Of a stretch of DNA of 64,000 nt, positions 34,978-43,689 are shown piece after piece; within the stretch, counting starts at the first letter, position 1, and each line of letters starts with the position of its first letter. Below the pieces are notes generated by a model. It did no database searches. It saw only the letters and a list, made by a program, of their open reading frames with translations, and was not told where the DNA came from. The position numbers and the translations under genes are program-made. Source of the stretch: JBHEBG01 sp046557915 (GTDB taxonomy: Bacteria > Bacteroidota > Bacteroidia > Flavobacteriales > Flavobacteriaceae); NCBI RefSeq assembly GCF_046557915.1, contig NZ_JBHEBG010000008.1, positions 28,069 to 92,068 on the forward strand, written 5' to 3'.

Positions 34978-37344
34978 CTAATGCAGTTTTCCAAATTTGA
35001 TACCAAAGAAAAAGGTTCTAGGGGCATTGGGGCCATAAATGTAATCCGAGTCTCTAGTAGGACCTATATCAAAGTCATCTTGGTAACTATTAAATATGTT
35101 TTTAACACCTGCGGAAAAGGTTATCATAAAATTCTCGTTAAAGTCTATATGGGATTCCAACTTTACATTAACGTCAAAAAACGAATCCACTTCATTCAGT
35201 TGTAAAAAACCGGTATCGCTAATAACGCGCGGAACGGTCATCCCACCTGTATAGGTCCCTGTAACATCCAAATTGAACACCTCTCCGGGTATCCAAGCGG
35301 CATTCAAATATCCATAAAAATTTGGGTTTCTAACAAATTCATCAACGGCCACATCAGATTCACCCGGTGTACCATCGGTTTCAAACAATAGCTGAGGCTC
35401 TTCGTATTCGGCTTTCTGAAGTGTGCCCCCCAATTGAAACTGCCATTTTGGATCAGGAGATAGTCCAAACTCAAAATTGGTTCCATAGACCCGTGCCCCG
35501 GAACCGTTGCGAACTTCCTCTAGAATTGAACCATTATCCAACACGGCGCCCGTGCTCACTAGCGTAAAAGGGTTTTCCAATGTGGTGTAAAATCCTTCCA
35601 ACAGAAAATCCAACTGCAATAGGTTGATATTTCTGGAATAATTTAAAGATCCGGTATATGCATTGGAATATTCCGTGTTTAGGTCATTTGAAAGAATTAC
35701 AAACTGGGGTTCACCTCCCACACTTGAAATGTGGAGATCTTCATTAAAAGCTTGCGGGGCACGAAAACCTCTGGCATAGCCACCCCTAAATTTTAAATCC
35801 TCAGCTAATTGGTAGGCAATCGTCAACCTGGGCGAAAAAGCGGTCTGACTTATATCCACAGCTCTTTCAATACCCCCAATGGAATACTGGCCGTCTACCG
35901 AAACATTGTCTAGTCTGGCTCCAATTAGTGCCGTAAATTTCTCGTTTGGTTTCCATTCATATTGCGCGTACCCCCCCAAAGAGTTTACACTTTGGTCTAT
36001 TAGACGATCGTACCCCGGTATTTGGTCTTCGGTTTCCGTATGAATGAACTCTGTACCAACGGTAAGCACATCACTATTTTTAAAAGCATGGGTATATTGC
36101 AGGCCGTTGACCCAGGCCAAATCTTTAGTGGTTCCAAAAGCGTTGTTTGCCAAAATACTATCTTGACGTGTTCTTCCCCCTCCCAATCCGCCATAAAAAC
36201 TGTCTCTATTGGTATAGGAGGCAGAAGTATATATTTGAAATCTTCCCATATTGTCTTTGCTGGTAAGTTCGTAATCTGCACCGCCCAAAAAAGTGTCATG
36301 ATCCAATTCCTCGGTAATATCTGTAAATTGCGGGGATAAATCCAGTCTGTCTCCACCACGGCGGTATTCTCTAATTGCATTTAAGTTTACGGACACTTTA
36401 CTACGATCAGTAGGTCGTAAAAACGCCTTGGCCCCAATGGTGTTGTTTCTTAGCTCTACCAATTCGGTAAAGCCGTCACCATTGGCATCGTAAGACTCCC
36501 TATTTCTGTAGGTTCCAAAAAGAGTAATGCCACTTTTTAAATCATCGGCGACCACCGAAGTATTAAAAGTCAATATCCGATCTGCCGCCTCGCCATCTAC
36601 CAAAGCCAAATTAGTACCTATTTCCCAAGTGTTCAATACAGGGTCTTTGGTTATTACATTAACTGTGCCTGCAATTGCATTTGAACCATAAAGTGCAGAA
36701 CCTCCACTACGTACTACTTCTACCCGTTCTATGATATTGGTGGGAATTTGCTCTAAGCCATAGACTCCTAACAAGGATGTAAATATAGGCCTGCTATTGA
36801 GTAATACTTGGGTGTATCCCCCATCTAGACCATTTAAACGTACTTGGGTAAAACCACAATTTTGGCAGTTGGTCTCCACACGAACTCCGGGAGCATAGTT
36901 TAAACCGTCTGCAAGGGATATGGACTGAGTGGCGGTCAATAGCCTGGGCTTTAGTGTAGAAACCACAACAGGAGCGTTTTTCCGCGCTACCCTATTTCTG
37001 GTAGCACTTATGACCACTTCCTCCAAGCCCAATGCATCTTCCAAGAGGGAAAAGTTTAATGTAACGCTCTTATCCTCTGGGATTGTTATTGCCTTGGAAG
37101 TACTTCTATAGCCTTGAGAGCTAACCTTAACTACCAACGGACCCGAAGGAACATTTAGCTCGTAATAGCCTTCGGTATTTGTGGTAGTTCCCCTGCTCCC
37201 ATTCTTTAAGTATACAGACGCAAAAGGAACCGCTTTGTTCCCTGTTGTAATCTTTCCCTTAATCATCGGTAACTTACTTTGCCCATAAAGGCCAAAAAAA
37301 GGAAAAATTAGCAAATACAAAAAGATTTTTTTTATGGGTGTCAT
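34978..37344 (-). CDS. TonB-dependent outer-membrane receptor with a carboxypeptidase-regulatory-like N-terminal domain
   Basis: This 788-residue protein has a signal peptide ('YLLIFPFFGLYGQ') and an 80-residue CarboxypepD_reg-like domain ('KGKITTGNKAVPFASVYLKN'). A TonB box-like region ('LEEVVISATR') and plug domain ('NCQNCGFTQVRLNGLDGGYT', 'IERVEVVRSGGSALYGSNAI') come next. A 22-strand-type barrel follows, ending in 'FFFGIKFGKLH' with the expected aromatic-rich last strand. It lacks SusC-specific features and no SusD gene is nearby. The plug sequence resembles HmuR/BtuB-like receptors, so haem, cobalamin or a metal chelate is more likely than an oligosaccharide; this is only a resemblance. 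It is the first gene of a two-gene minus-strand operon with the thioredoxin-like protein. Confidence 0.88.
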   Translation of the reverse strand: MTPIKKIFLYLLIFPFFGLYGQSKLPMIKGKITTGNKAVPFASVYLKNGSRGTTTNTEGYYELNVPSGPLVVKVSSQGYRSTSKAITIPEDKSVTLNFSLLEDALGLEEVVISATRNRVARKNAPVVVSTLKPRLLTATQSISLADGLNYAPGVRVETNCQNCGFTQVRLNGLDGGYTQVLLNSRPIFTSLLGVYGLEQIPTNIIERVEVVRSGGSALYGSNAIAGTVNVITKDPVLNTWEIGTNLALVDGEAADRILTFNTSVVADDLKSGITLFGTYRNRESYDANGDGFTELVELRNNTIGAKAFLRPTDRSKVSVNLNAIREYRRGGDRLDLSPQFTDITEELDHDTFLGGADYELTSKDNMGRFQIYTSASYTNRDSFYGGLGGGRTRQDSILANNAFGTTKDLAWVNGLQYTHAFKNSDVLTVGTEFIHTETEDQIPGYDRLIDQSVNSLGGYAQYEWKPNEKFTALIGARLDNVSVDGQYSIGGIERAVDISQTAFSPRLTIAYQLAEDLKFRGGYARGFRAPQAFNEDLHISSVGGEPQFVILSNDLNTEYSNAYTGSLNYSRNINLLQLDFLLEGFYTTLENPFTLVSTGAVLDNGSILEEVRNGSGARVYGTNFEFGLSPDPKWQFQLGGTLQKAEYEEPQLLFETDGTPGESDVAVDEFVRNPNFYGYLNAAWIPGEVFNLDVTGTYTGGMTVPRVISDTGFLQLNEVDSFFDVNVKLESHIDFNENFMITFSAGVKNIFNSYQDDFDIGPTRDSDYIYGPNAPRTFFFGIKFGKLH

Positions 37345-37518
37345 TATGTATTTTCAGTTGTACTAAATAAATTTTTAGACAAATCTAATAAATAATTTTA
37401 CCATATTAAAATATCCATCCGTTAAAACCCAAAAAAAATAGTTTTGGTAGAAGAAGGTTGAAATATGTTCTTTCATTTTTCGAATTCGCTTTCCCTACTT
37501 GGTATTTAAAGCAAAAAT

Positions 37519-37540
37519 GGCCAAACATTGGTGTTTGGCC
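37519..37540 (-). terminator. Hairpin terminator, minus strand
   Basis: A 9-bp perfect stem GGCCAAACA/TGTTTGGCC with loop TTGG (written on the plus strand) is followed on the minus strand by ATTTTTGC. It would end a leftward transcript coming from 37543-37743, where only a degraded coding segment is visible. Confidence 0.6.
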
Positions 37541-37575
37541 TTTGAAACTGTGATGCTATGATCAAAAGATAAGGT

Positions 37576-37632
37576 CTAATATGGTATTCCTAGTTGTTCT
37601 TCAATTTCATGGATTGGCTTAGGTATTTGATT
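37576..37632 (-). pseudogene. Possible remnant of a small minus-strand gene
   Basis: Eighteen codons before a TAG read 'NQIPKPIHEIEEQLGIPY'. This looks like the natural end of a small protein, and a terminator on the same strand follows 36 nt later. The frame is closed upstream by TGA and holds no start codon, so if it was a gene it is broken. I do not recognise the protein. Confidence 0.25.
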
Positions 37633-37743
37633 TCAAAAAATCAAATCACAAAAAGTAGGTATATTCCTGTTAAATTATTATATTTATAGTACTATACGTG
37701 TAAGTTATATCTTTATTTTTGATAACCCCAAGATTTAGATCAA

Positions 37744-39363
37744 ATGAAAGATTCCTTGTCATATCTACTCAGAAAATTTCTTTATTCCGAGGATATAAGA
37801 GTTAACTTTGAAGAATTAAATTTTCAACTTTTAAGTCACCCTTCATACCCAAGTTTGCATTCCGTTACCGGGGTCCTCAATCATTTTAATATTGAAAATA
37901 TTGCCGTTGAGGTTCCTAGAAACATTGATACATTAGACCACCTGCCCAAAAGTTTCTTAACGCTTACTTCAAATGAAAAACAGTATCTCCTAGCAACAAA
38001 ACAAAAAAACGGTATAAAGTTAAGTTTTGAAAACGGTTCCAAAAAAAAGGTGGGATTTGAAGAATTTTTGAACATCTGGAAGCCCTATGTGGTTGTTATT
38101 GAAAAAGACAATGACGCACATAATAATCGATCGAGGAATACATCAATTTTGAAAATCGGAACATTGGTTTTGTTCGGTTTTATTTTGGGTTACTTTTTTT
38201 ACACCAAACCAACGGTGTTGGAGTCCTTTCATTATATTTTCTCTATAATCGGATTTTTGGTCAGCATGGCCATTGTTAAACACGAATTAGGCTTTAAATC
38301 AAACTTTGCCGATAAAATATGTACGGCTACGAAGTCTACAGATTGTGAAAGTGTTCTTACTTCTAAAGGTGCTTCTTTATCAAAACATATAAAACTCAGT
38401 GATTTATGCCTAATATTTTTTGCGAGTTTGTTATCGGCCTGGCTAATCCATGCTATCTTTTCGATAACCGGTTGGGGAATCTTCGCTGCATCAATATTTG
38501 TAATTCCAATTACTATTTACTCCATTTATTATCAATATAAGATAGTTAACAAATGGTGCCCTCTGTGCTTGTCTATAACCGCCGTCCTATGGTTGCAAGC
38601 TATTTTCGCTTTTTCCGATATAAGCGGAATCAAGGAGAATTTGCTAAATACTTATAGCATTCTTGTTGTGATGACAACAATTACGGTCATTACGGTACTT
38701 TGGTTATTTATAAAACACTTTCTACATGAATGGATAGCATTGAAAAAAGTAAAAATTGCGTACTATAAGTTTAAGAGAAATTTTAGCCTTTTCAAAAGTG
38801 CATTATTAAAAAATAACCCCATTACGTCCCAGATAAATGAAGTTGCCAAAAACGAAATTGTGCTGGGCAACAAAAATGCCTCTTTGGAAATTTTGCTTGT
38901 TACCAACCCGGCCTGTCATTATTGCAGCTCTGCGCATTTAGAAATAGAGAATATTTTGCGTCGACATTCAAAGAATTTAAAAGTTATAATCCGTTTTAAT
39001 ATCCCTGATACCCATAGCATACCTGCCGTTGTCGCCAAAAAATTACTGGAAACCTATGATACGGGTTCATCTTCGGAGTCGTTCGCTACATCATTGCATG
39101 ATGCTTTTGACTCAAACCAAGATTTAAATAAATGGCATCTAAAGTGGGGTAAACCATTATCTAATTATTACGATTTTGTTTTGAAAGAGCAAATAAAATG
39201 GTGTCGAGAAGAAGGAATTAATTTTACTCCGGGATTATTTCTCAACGGCCGCCTATATCCAAAAGAATATCCCAAGGAAGATCTAATTTCCTTTATTGAC
39301 GATTTGATTGATGAATATAGTTTTATCCCGGACCCCGCTGTCAAATTGGAATCCACGGAATAA
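37744..39363 (+). CDS. C39-like / vitamin K epoxide reductase / thioredoxin fusion membrane protein
   Basis: This 539-residue protein has three parts. Residues 1-120 resemble a peptidase C39 domain ('LLSHPSYPSLHSVTGVLNHF') but lack the catalytic Cys, so they may bind a leader peptide without cutting. Residues about 135-310 form a VKOR-type four- to five-helix domain with 'NKWCPLCLSITAV' (CxxC) and an outer-loop Cys pair in 'KICTATKSTDCESVL'. Residues about 370-530 are a thioredoxin domain with 'NPACHYCSSAH' (CHYC) and cis-Pro in 'FTPGLFLN'. Such proteins form disulfides in exported proteins and return electrons to quinone. A Cys-rich GG-leader peptide is encoded 135 nt downstream and is the likely client. 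A 27-nt hairpin sits between them. Confidence 0.87.
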   Translation: MKDSLSYLLRKFLYSEDIRVNFEELNFQLLSHPSYPSLHSVTGVLNHFNIENIAVEVPRNIDTLDHLPKSFLTLTSNEKQYLLATKQKNGIKLSFENGSKKKVGFEEFLNIWKPYVVVIEKDNDAHNNRSRNTSILKIGTLVLFGFILGYFFYTKPTVLESFHYIFSIIGFLVSMAIVKHELGFKSNFADKICTATKSTDCESVLTSKGASLSKHIKLSDLCLIFFASLLSAWLIHAIFSITGWGIFAASIFVIPITIYSIYYQYKIVNKWCPLCLSITAVLWLQAIFAFSDISGIKENLLNTYSILVVMTTITVITVLWLFIKHFLHEWIALKKVKIAYYKFKRNFSLFKSALLKNNPITSQINEVAKNEIVLGNKNASLEILLVTNPACHYCSSAHLEIENILRRHSKNLKVIIRFNIPDTHSIPAVVAKKLLETYDTGSSSESFATSLHDAFDSNQDLNKWHLKWGKPLSNYYDFVLKEQIKWCREEGINFTPGLFLNGRLYPKEYPKEDLISFIDDLIDEYSFIPDPAVKLESTE

Positions 39364-39376
39364 ATACCAATGGAAG

Positions 39377-39403
39377 GACCTTTCCGCATTAAGCGGAAAG
39401 GTC
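39377..39403 (+). terminator. Strong hairpin after the VKOR fusion gene
   Basis: An 11-bp perfect stem (GACCTTTCCGC/GCGGAAAGGTC) with a 5-nt loop lies 13 nt past the stop codon. No T-run follows, so it may act as a transcript-stabilising or partial termination element that sets the ratio between the VKOR message and the peptide message. A second weaker stem (AGACAC/GTGTCT) lies at 39437-39457. Confidence 0.5.
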
Positions 39404-39497
39404 AACCAAAGGGAACAATATCTTTTCATTGAAGATAGACACAAACCTTGAGTGTCTTTAATTGTTCAAGGCCAATATAATCTTAAAATTATTTATT

Positions 39498-39683
39498 ATG
39501 AAAAAATTATTGAGTCTTAAAGATGTAAAAGTCTTAGAGAAATTTGAACAGCAAAGTATTTTCGGAGGAAACTCCGAGTTCTGCGACCCATGTGCCGGGA
39601 AAAGTTTCGGTGAACGTTGCTTAACCGGATGCATTCCAGGCAATGTTGGTGAATGTACCCAGTGGGGTTGTATGACCCATTAA
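39498..39683 (+). CDS. Cys-rich natural-product precursor peptide with a GG leader
   Basis: I place the start at 39498, giving 61 residues. The first 24 ('MKKLLSLKDVKVLEKFEQQS' then 'IFGG') match the double-glycine leader type seen in Bacteroidota natural-product precursors. The 37-residue core has six Cys (core positions 5, 8, 17, 21, 29 and 34) and several Gly, a pattern suggesting three disulfides. No lanthipeptide synthetase, radical-SAM enzyme or C39 ABC exporter is present in the window. The upstream VKOR-thioredoxin fusion is the only obvious processing partner. The product could be a bacteriocin or a signalling peptide; its activity is unknown. An in-frame upstream ATG at 39462 would add 12 hydrophobic residues before the leader and is less likely. 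Confidence 0.78.
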   Translation: MKKLLSLKDVKVLEKFEQQSIFGGNSEFCDPCAGKSFGERCLTGCIPGNVGECTQWGCMTH

Positions 39684-39689
39684 TGTTAA

Positions 39690-39722
39690 TTGGGCCTAGG
39701 GAAGACTATTCTCTGGGCCTAA
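39690..39722 (+). terminator. Bidirectional terminator between convergent genes
   Basis: TTGGGCCTAGGGA and TCTCTGGGCCTAA can pair over 13 positions, including G-T pairs, with loop AGACTAT, and TATTTTATT follows on the plus strand. It ends the peptide gene and overlaps the stop codon of the convergent PilO/GspM-like gene. Confidence 0.6.
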
Positions 39723-40234
39723 TATTTTATTCTTCGCATTAAAATCCTGGAAATCAATAACTCTTTATTTTTCCTATAATCTTTTTGTTTTTTAAAATGT
39801 ATGTTGGTTATCTCCCCTAAGCCATTTTTTTGCTCAATATCATAAATGGTCTTTAACAATTCGGTGAAATCTCCTTGAAGGGTAAAGTCAAAAGTATTTA
39901 CTAGACTACCATTGTTATCAAAAATATGCGGATCATTGAAATCCATGATCTTTATATTCCGTTTTTCAGCTTGCAAATTTAATATCCGAAGCAAGTTGTT
40001 CTCCATAGAACTGCTGCCAAGATTCATTTTTTGCAACATTGAATCGTTTTCTTTTTGTTGACTTAATAATACTGAAATTTGCTTTGGGCTATTCTTATAA
40101 AGCAGATTTTCTTGTATCAAACTATGATACTCCCGCCGAAGTTTCAAAGTAGGGGAAACTGCAAATTCATAGCTCAAAAGTAGACTTAAAATTAGGCCGC
40201 TTAAAAGCACAATATTTTTTGTTTCGCTCTTCAT
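39719..40234 (-). CDS. PilO/GspM-like inner-membrane assembly protein
   Basis: This 171-residue protein has one N-terminal membrane helix ('IVLLSGLILSLLLSYEFAV'), a short coiled region and a periplasmic ferredoxin-like domain ('LLRILNLQAEKRNIKIMDF', 'DFTLQGDFTELLKTIYDIEQ'). That layout is typical of GspM/PilO, which pairs with GspL/PilN to link the cytoplasmic ATPase to the secretin. It overlaps the previous gene by 4 nt and is the last gene of the secretion operon. Sequence identity to named members is not obvious, so the call rests on topology and position. Confidence 0.7.
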   Translation of the reverse strand: MKSETKNIVLLSGLILSLLLSYEFAVSPTLKLRREYHSLIQENLLYKNSPKQISVLLSQQKENDSMLQKMNLGSSSMENNLLRILNLQAEKRNIKIMDFNDPHIFDNNGSLVNTFDFTLQGDFTELLKTIYDIEQKNGLGEITNIHFKKQKDYRKNKELLISRILMRRIKY

Positions 40235-41442
40235 TGAATCTGAATTTTTAATGAAAAGTTATATGTGCTGCTATTCTCATAGTCGTAATCCGTTGTCTCT
40301 ATGCGTTGTACCCAACCTAGCTTTTCCAAACTTTCAACCCAAGCATAATACTCCTTGCTTTCTCTTGTCTGCCCAGACAGAGTAATCTCATTTATTGCGA
40401 GCTCAACCTGCTTGGTATCGCGCAAAGGTTTCATCAGGGGCTGATATTCCAATTCTGTCAAAATTATGGAATGGGGCATTTTTTTAATTATTCTATCCAG
40501 TAACAAAGAGGATTTAGAGTTGGAGCTTGATAAAATTGCTTGAATGCGCTCTTCTTTTTTCTTAACATCCTCCTTTAATTTTATCAATTTACTTTTATTT
40601 ACATTCTTTGCGGCCAACGTTTCTTGAAGCGTATTCACCTTATCAAAATAGTGGCTGAAAAACAGAAAGTTAATGAGTAAAGTTCCTAAAATCGTTATTA
40701 AAGACGCCCTTAGCAACAAAGTGAAGTGCCTCTTATTTTTGAACTCTCTTTGGAGATTGTTTGTATAGTCTGTAAAATTGGAAGTGCGGTCAACCGTTTG
40801 AAGCAGGTGTTTTAAGATTGAAGCAAAGCCTAGCAAAAAGTTGCTCTTTACCTTTATACCGTTGACATTATACTCCAATACGCTCTCATTATCCTCATCT
40901 GAAATTGGTATTATTCTTTCTATACTTTCACCACTCAAGTCCAAATTAGAATTTGAAATCCTGGTTGTTCCCTTTTGAAGAAATTCAGTGACGGAAGTTA
41001 TTGCGGAAACACCCAATGAAAAATCCATCAAATTTATATCCAACTCCAAAAGTTGGCTCAGAATTGTGTTCACTTTTTCCTTAGAACAAATAGAAATCAA
41101 TAAAGATTTTTTACACCAAGTCAGTTCATAATAAAAAGCATTAAAGTCTAAATTAGGAAATGCATTATGTACCAACGCTTCGTCAGAAACGGACTCCAAG
41201 GTCTCAACAATCTTAGTGAGCACCTGACCCGTATTCAAGATTAAAAATACGGGGGCATTTTTTTTTAAGTTGCTAACGGCGTCATTTAAGGTACTGTGTT
41301 TTTCTTCCCGCCTAATAAAAAGCTCTTGTTTTTTTCTTTGGATTTCCAGCAAATAAAAATTTAAGTCCCCACGGTTTTCTGAGATTTCGAGGCCGTAATA
41401 AAAAGAGCCCTCATTTAAGTATGTAGAAAGATCTTTGAACAC
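40231..41442 (-). CDS. PilM-PilN/GspL-like assembly protein
   Basis: This 403-residue protein has a cytoplasmic part of about 235 residues that resembles the actin-like PilM/GspL domain ('APVFLILNTGQVLTKIVE', 'LLELDINLMDFSLGVSAI'). A membrane helix near residues 245-265 ('SLITILGTLLINFLFFSHY') and a periplasmic coiled coil follow, then a PilN-like domain ('LLLDRIIKKMPHSIILTELE', 'ITLSGQTRESKEYYAWVESL'). A single-chain PilM-PilN arrangement is equivalent to GspL. It should bind the ATPase inside and the PilO/GspM-like protein outside. It overlaps its downstream neighbour by 4 nt and the secretin gene by 1 nt, in keeping with one operon. Confidence 0.75.
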   Translation of the reverse strand: MFKDLSTYLNEGSFYYGLEISENRGDLNFYLLEIQRKKQELFIRREEKHSTLNDAVSNLKKNAPVFLILNTGQVLTKIVETLESVSDEALVHNAFPNLDFNAFYYELTWCKKSLLISICSKEKVNTILSQLLELDINLMDFSLGVSAITSVTEFLQKGTTRISNSNLDLSGESIERIIPISDEDNESVLEYNVNGIKVKSNFLLGFASILKHLLQTVDRTSNFTDYTNNLQREFKNKRHFTLLLRASLITILGTLLINFLFFSHYFDKVNTLQETLAAKNVNKSKLIKLKEDVKKKEERIQAILSSSNSKSSLLLDRIIKKMPHSIILTELEYQPLMKPLRDTKQVELAINEITLSGQTRESKEYYAWVESLEKLGWVQRIETTDYDYENSSTYNFSLKIQIQ

Positions 41443-43685
41443 TAGTAAATAACTGTTGGTTTAATAAGAATGGTCAATTTTTGTTTAGAGTCTTCACGCT
41501 TTTTTTTGCTGAAAAGCCATTTAATTAACGGAACTCTTGCTAATAGCGGAACCCCACTACCTGTATCATTTTTGACTTTTTCCTCCAAACCACCCAAAAT
41601 GGCCAAGTCTTGGTCTTGCATTCTGATTATGGAACTAAATTCGCGCGAGGTTAAACCTGGAGGTGCTTCCTCTTCGATACGTTCTCCGCTAAAATCTGAT
41701 TGTATAACATTGATTTCAAGAGTAACCTGTCCGTTTCCAGAGACCAGTGGCTTTATACTTACAGCGAGTTCCGCATCGATAGGTTGATAATTCCTTATCT
41801 CCGAGGTTGTCGGAATTTGAGAACCGAAGAAATTTTGATTGGTAACAACGTAATACGTGGTCTCCCCAATCGACATATTGGCTCTATGTCCGTTAAGGGT
41901 AGATAATTTGGGTGTGGATCTTATTTTTAGATTACCATTTGCCTCCATGGCTTTAATGGTGGCAAAAAACTCGGGTACCACCTTGCCAATATTAAACGAC
42001 CCAAAACCATCAAACCCGCCGATTATCTTATTCACTGTTTTTGCACCAAGAGTTAAATCGGCCTCCGGAAATAGTTTTCCAGAGGTATTGACCGGCTCAT
42101 CCCCAATTCCCCAACTAATTCCAGTTTCGACCGTAGCCGATTTCTTTACTTCAATCAGCATTACTTCGATCAAAATTACAGGTACGGGTTTATCTATATG
42201 TGCAATAAACTTTTTAAACCTATTAATATTCGCCGCTGGCCCACTCACCAGAAAGCTGTTTAGTTCAAAATCCATTCGAATATCCAAATCTGCGGTAATA
42301 TCATCCGGCAAGATGTTTATCAGGGCCTCGGCTTCCGAATTATAGTTTCCGAAATTATTGGAATCTGTATTCAATCGTCTTGAGTTCCCAAATCCCTGTT
42401 GGGTATTTCCAAAACCCCGGTTATTACCAAAACCTTGATTATTGCCGAGTCCGTTTTGATAACCTCCACCTAAATAATTGACCCCGCTATTTACCGTTCT
42501 ACCCGAGACCCTATTTCCAAAAGACGACTGTTGCGGATCGGCCAACAATTGTACTGATCTATGCATAAGCTGTACAACCTCAACTTTACGAACGCTTAAT
42601 TGATCGGCAGTTCCAAAATAGTATATGTCGTTTTCTTTCTTAAAGGTAAAATGAACAGGAATAGAACTTAAAAGATTTGATTGTTGGCCCCTGTTGTTAG
42701 ATACATTATTTTGATTGGTGTTGGCTCCATTTCGTAAATTTACAGTACTCAAATTTGTAGCAATTTTAGCCTGTATGCCACTTTCGAATATACGTTCCAA
42801 CAATTCATCGTAATATATTTGTTTTGCCTTAAAGGTAACATTACCTGCCTCTTCAAGGGGAGCGGCAGTATATACATCTAAATCCAAATCATAACTTATT
42901 GAACTTATTACGTCTACAATTGGGGCATTTTCAAAATCTACGGTAACAATTCTCTTAAGTGTATCGATTACTTGATAATAAAAATCACTACCTCCAGAAT
43001 TTCCTGCAGTTCTACCAGATAAGTTAGCTTCCTCATCAGAAGTTGAAAGTTGGGTAAATAGATAAAAACCATCCCTTGATTTGGACAAGGAAAGATTGTT
43101 CATCTCAGCAAGTTTATCCATTGCAATATCAAAGGGAACATTCTTTAAGTATAGGTTTAAAGCAACGTTCTCCATACCATTGTTATATAGCAAATTCTGA
43201 CCTGAGACATCCATAATGTTCCGGAACACCTTTTCCAATGGAACATTATCCATTTCCAAGGAAATAAGATTGTTCATTGCATCGAAATTTACAAGTGGTT
43301 CAGGTTCTACAATTTCAGGCGGTGGTTCATTGTATTTTTTGATGGAAAGAATATTCCCTGTGAAGGTGATATCCAAATCGTATTCCTTTACCAAAAACAG
43401 TAGCAAGTCCCCAACGGCCACGTTAGAAAAATTGTTGACCAGGTTAATACCTTGTAGACTTTGGTCTATATTGATATTGATTAGGTGTACTTTGGAAATG
43501 GCTAACAAAAAATTTGCTAACGTAACATTGGCAACGTTTATTTCGAGCTTTAGATTCTCCGTTAAACCCGCATTCTCCATTGCCAATGCTTCCAAGTTGT
43601 TTTGGATATTTTGAATTCTACCCTGTTCTTGCCCATAAAATAGGGAGGTGCAAAGTAGTAGAGCAATAAGTAGTAGTTTCTTCAT
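41442..43685 (-). CDS. Secretin (GspD/PilQ family)
   Basis: This 747-residue protein has a signal peptide ('LLLIALLLCTSLFYG'). Several STN/N-domain-like repeats follow ('LANFLLAISKVHLININID', 'PLEKVFRNIMDVSGQNLLY', 'PFDIAMDKLAEMNNLSL'), then an N1-like domain and the secretin pore domain at about 520-745 ('VILIEVMLIEVKKSATVETG', 'AILGGLEEKVKNDTGSGVPL', 'LLARVPLIKWLFSKKKR'). A low-complexity stretch near residues 400-445 repeats GFGNN/GLGNN. Secretins form the outer-membrane channel of type II secretion systems and type IV pili. It lies 4 nt after the GspE-type ATPase gene. Confidence 0.9.
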   Translation of the reverse strand: MKKLLLIALLLCTSLFYGQEQGRIQNIQNNLEALAMENAGLTENLKLEINVANVTLANFLLAISKVHLININIDQSLQGINLVNNFSNVAVGDLLLFLVKEYDLDITFTGNILSIKKYNEPPPEIVEPEPLVNFDAMNNLISLEMDNVPLEKVFRNIMDVSGQNLLYNNGMENVALNLYLKNVPFDIAMDKLAEMNNLSLSKSRDGFYLFTQLSTSDEEANLSGRTAGNSGGSDFYYQVIDTLKRIVTVDFENAPIVDVISSISYDLDLDVYTAAPLEEAGNVTFKAKQIYYDELLERIFESGIQAKIATNLSTVNLRNGANTNQNNVSNNRGQQSNLLSSIPVHFTFKKENDIYYFGTADQLSVRKVEVVQLMHRSVQLLADPQQSSFGNRVSGRTVNSGVNYLGGGYQNGLGNNQGFGNNRGFGNTQQGFGNSRRLNTDSNNFGNYNSEAEALINILPDDITADLDIRMDFELNSFLVSGPAANINRFKKFIAHIDKPVPVILIEVMLIEVKKSATVETGISWGIGDEPVNTSGKLFPEADLTLGAKTVNKIIGGFDGFGSFNIGKVVPEFFATIKAMEANGNLKIRSTPKLSTLNGHRANMSIGETTYYVVTNQNFFGSQIPTTSEIRNYQPIDAELAVSIKPLVSGNGQVTLEINVIQSDFSGERIEEEAPPGLTSREFSSIIRMQDQDLAILGGLEEKVKNDTGSGVPLLARVPLIKWLFSKKKREDSKQKLTILIKPTVIY

Positions 43686-43689
43686 TTCT

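Larger units (their letters stand above)
37345..37743. other. Divergent intergenic region with a minus-strand remnant and terminator
   Basis: This 399-nt region separates the TonB-dependent receptor (leftward) from the C39/VKOR gene (rightward). It holds a hairpin at 37519-37540 and a short open segment at 37576-37632, both listed separately. The rest is AT-rich with no supported feature. Confidence 0.5.

Noticed and set aside
34978..37344. The TonB-dependent receptor as the missing SusC of the mannosidase operon.
   Set aside because: It is on the opposite strand, 9 kb away, has no SusD beside it, and its plug resembles haem/cobalamin-type receptors.
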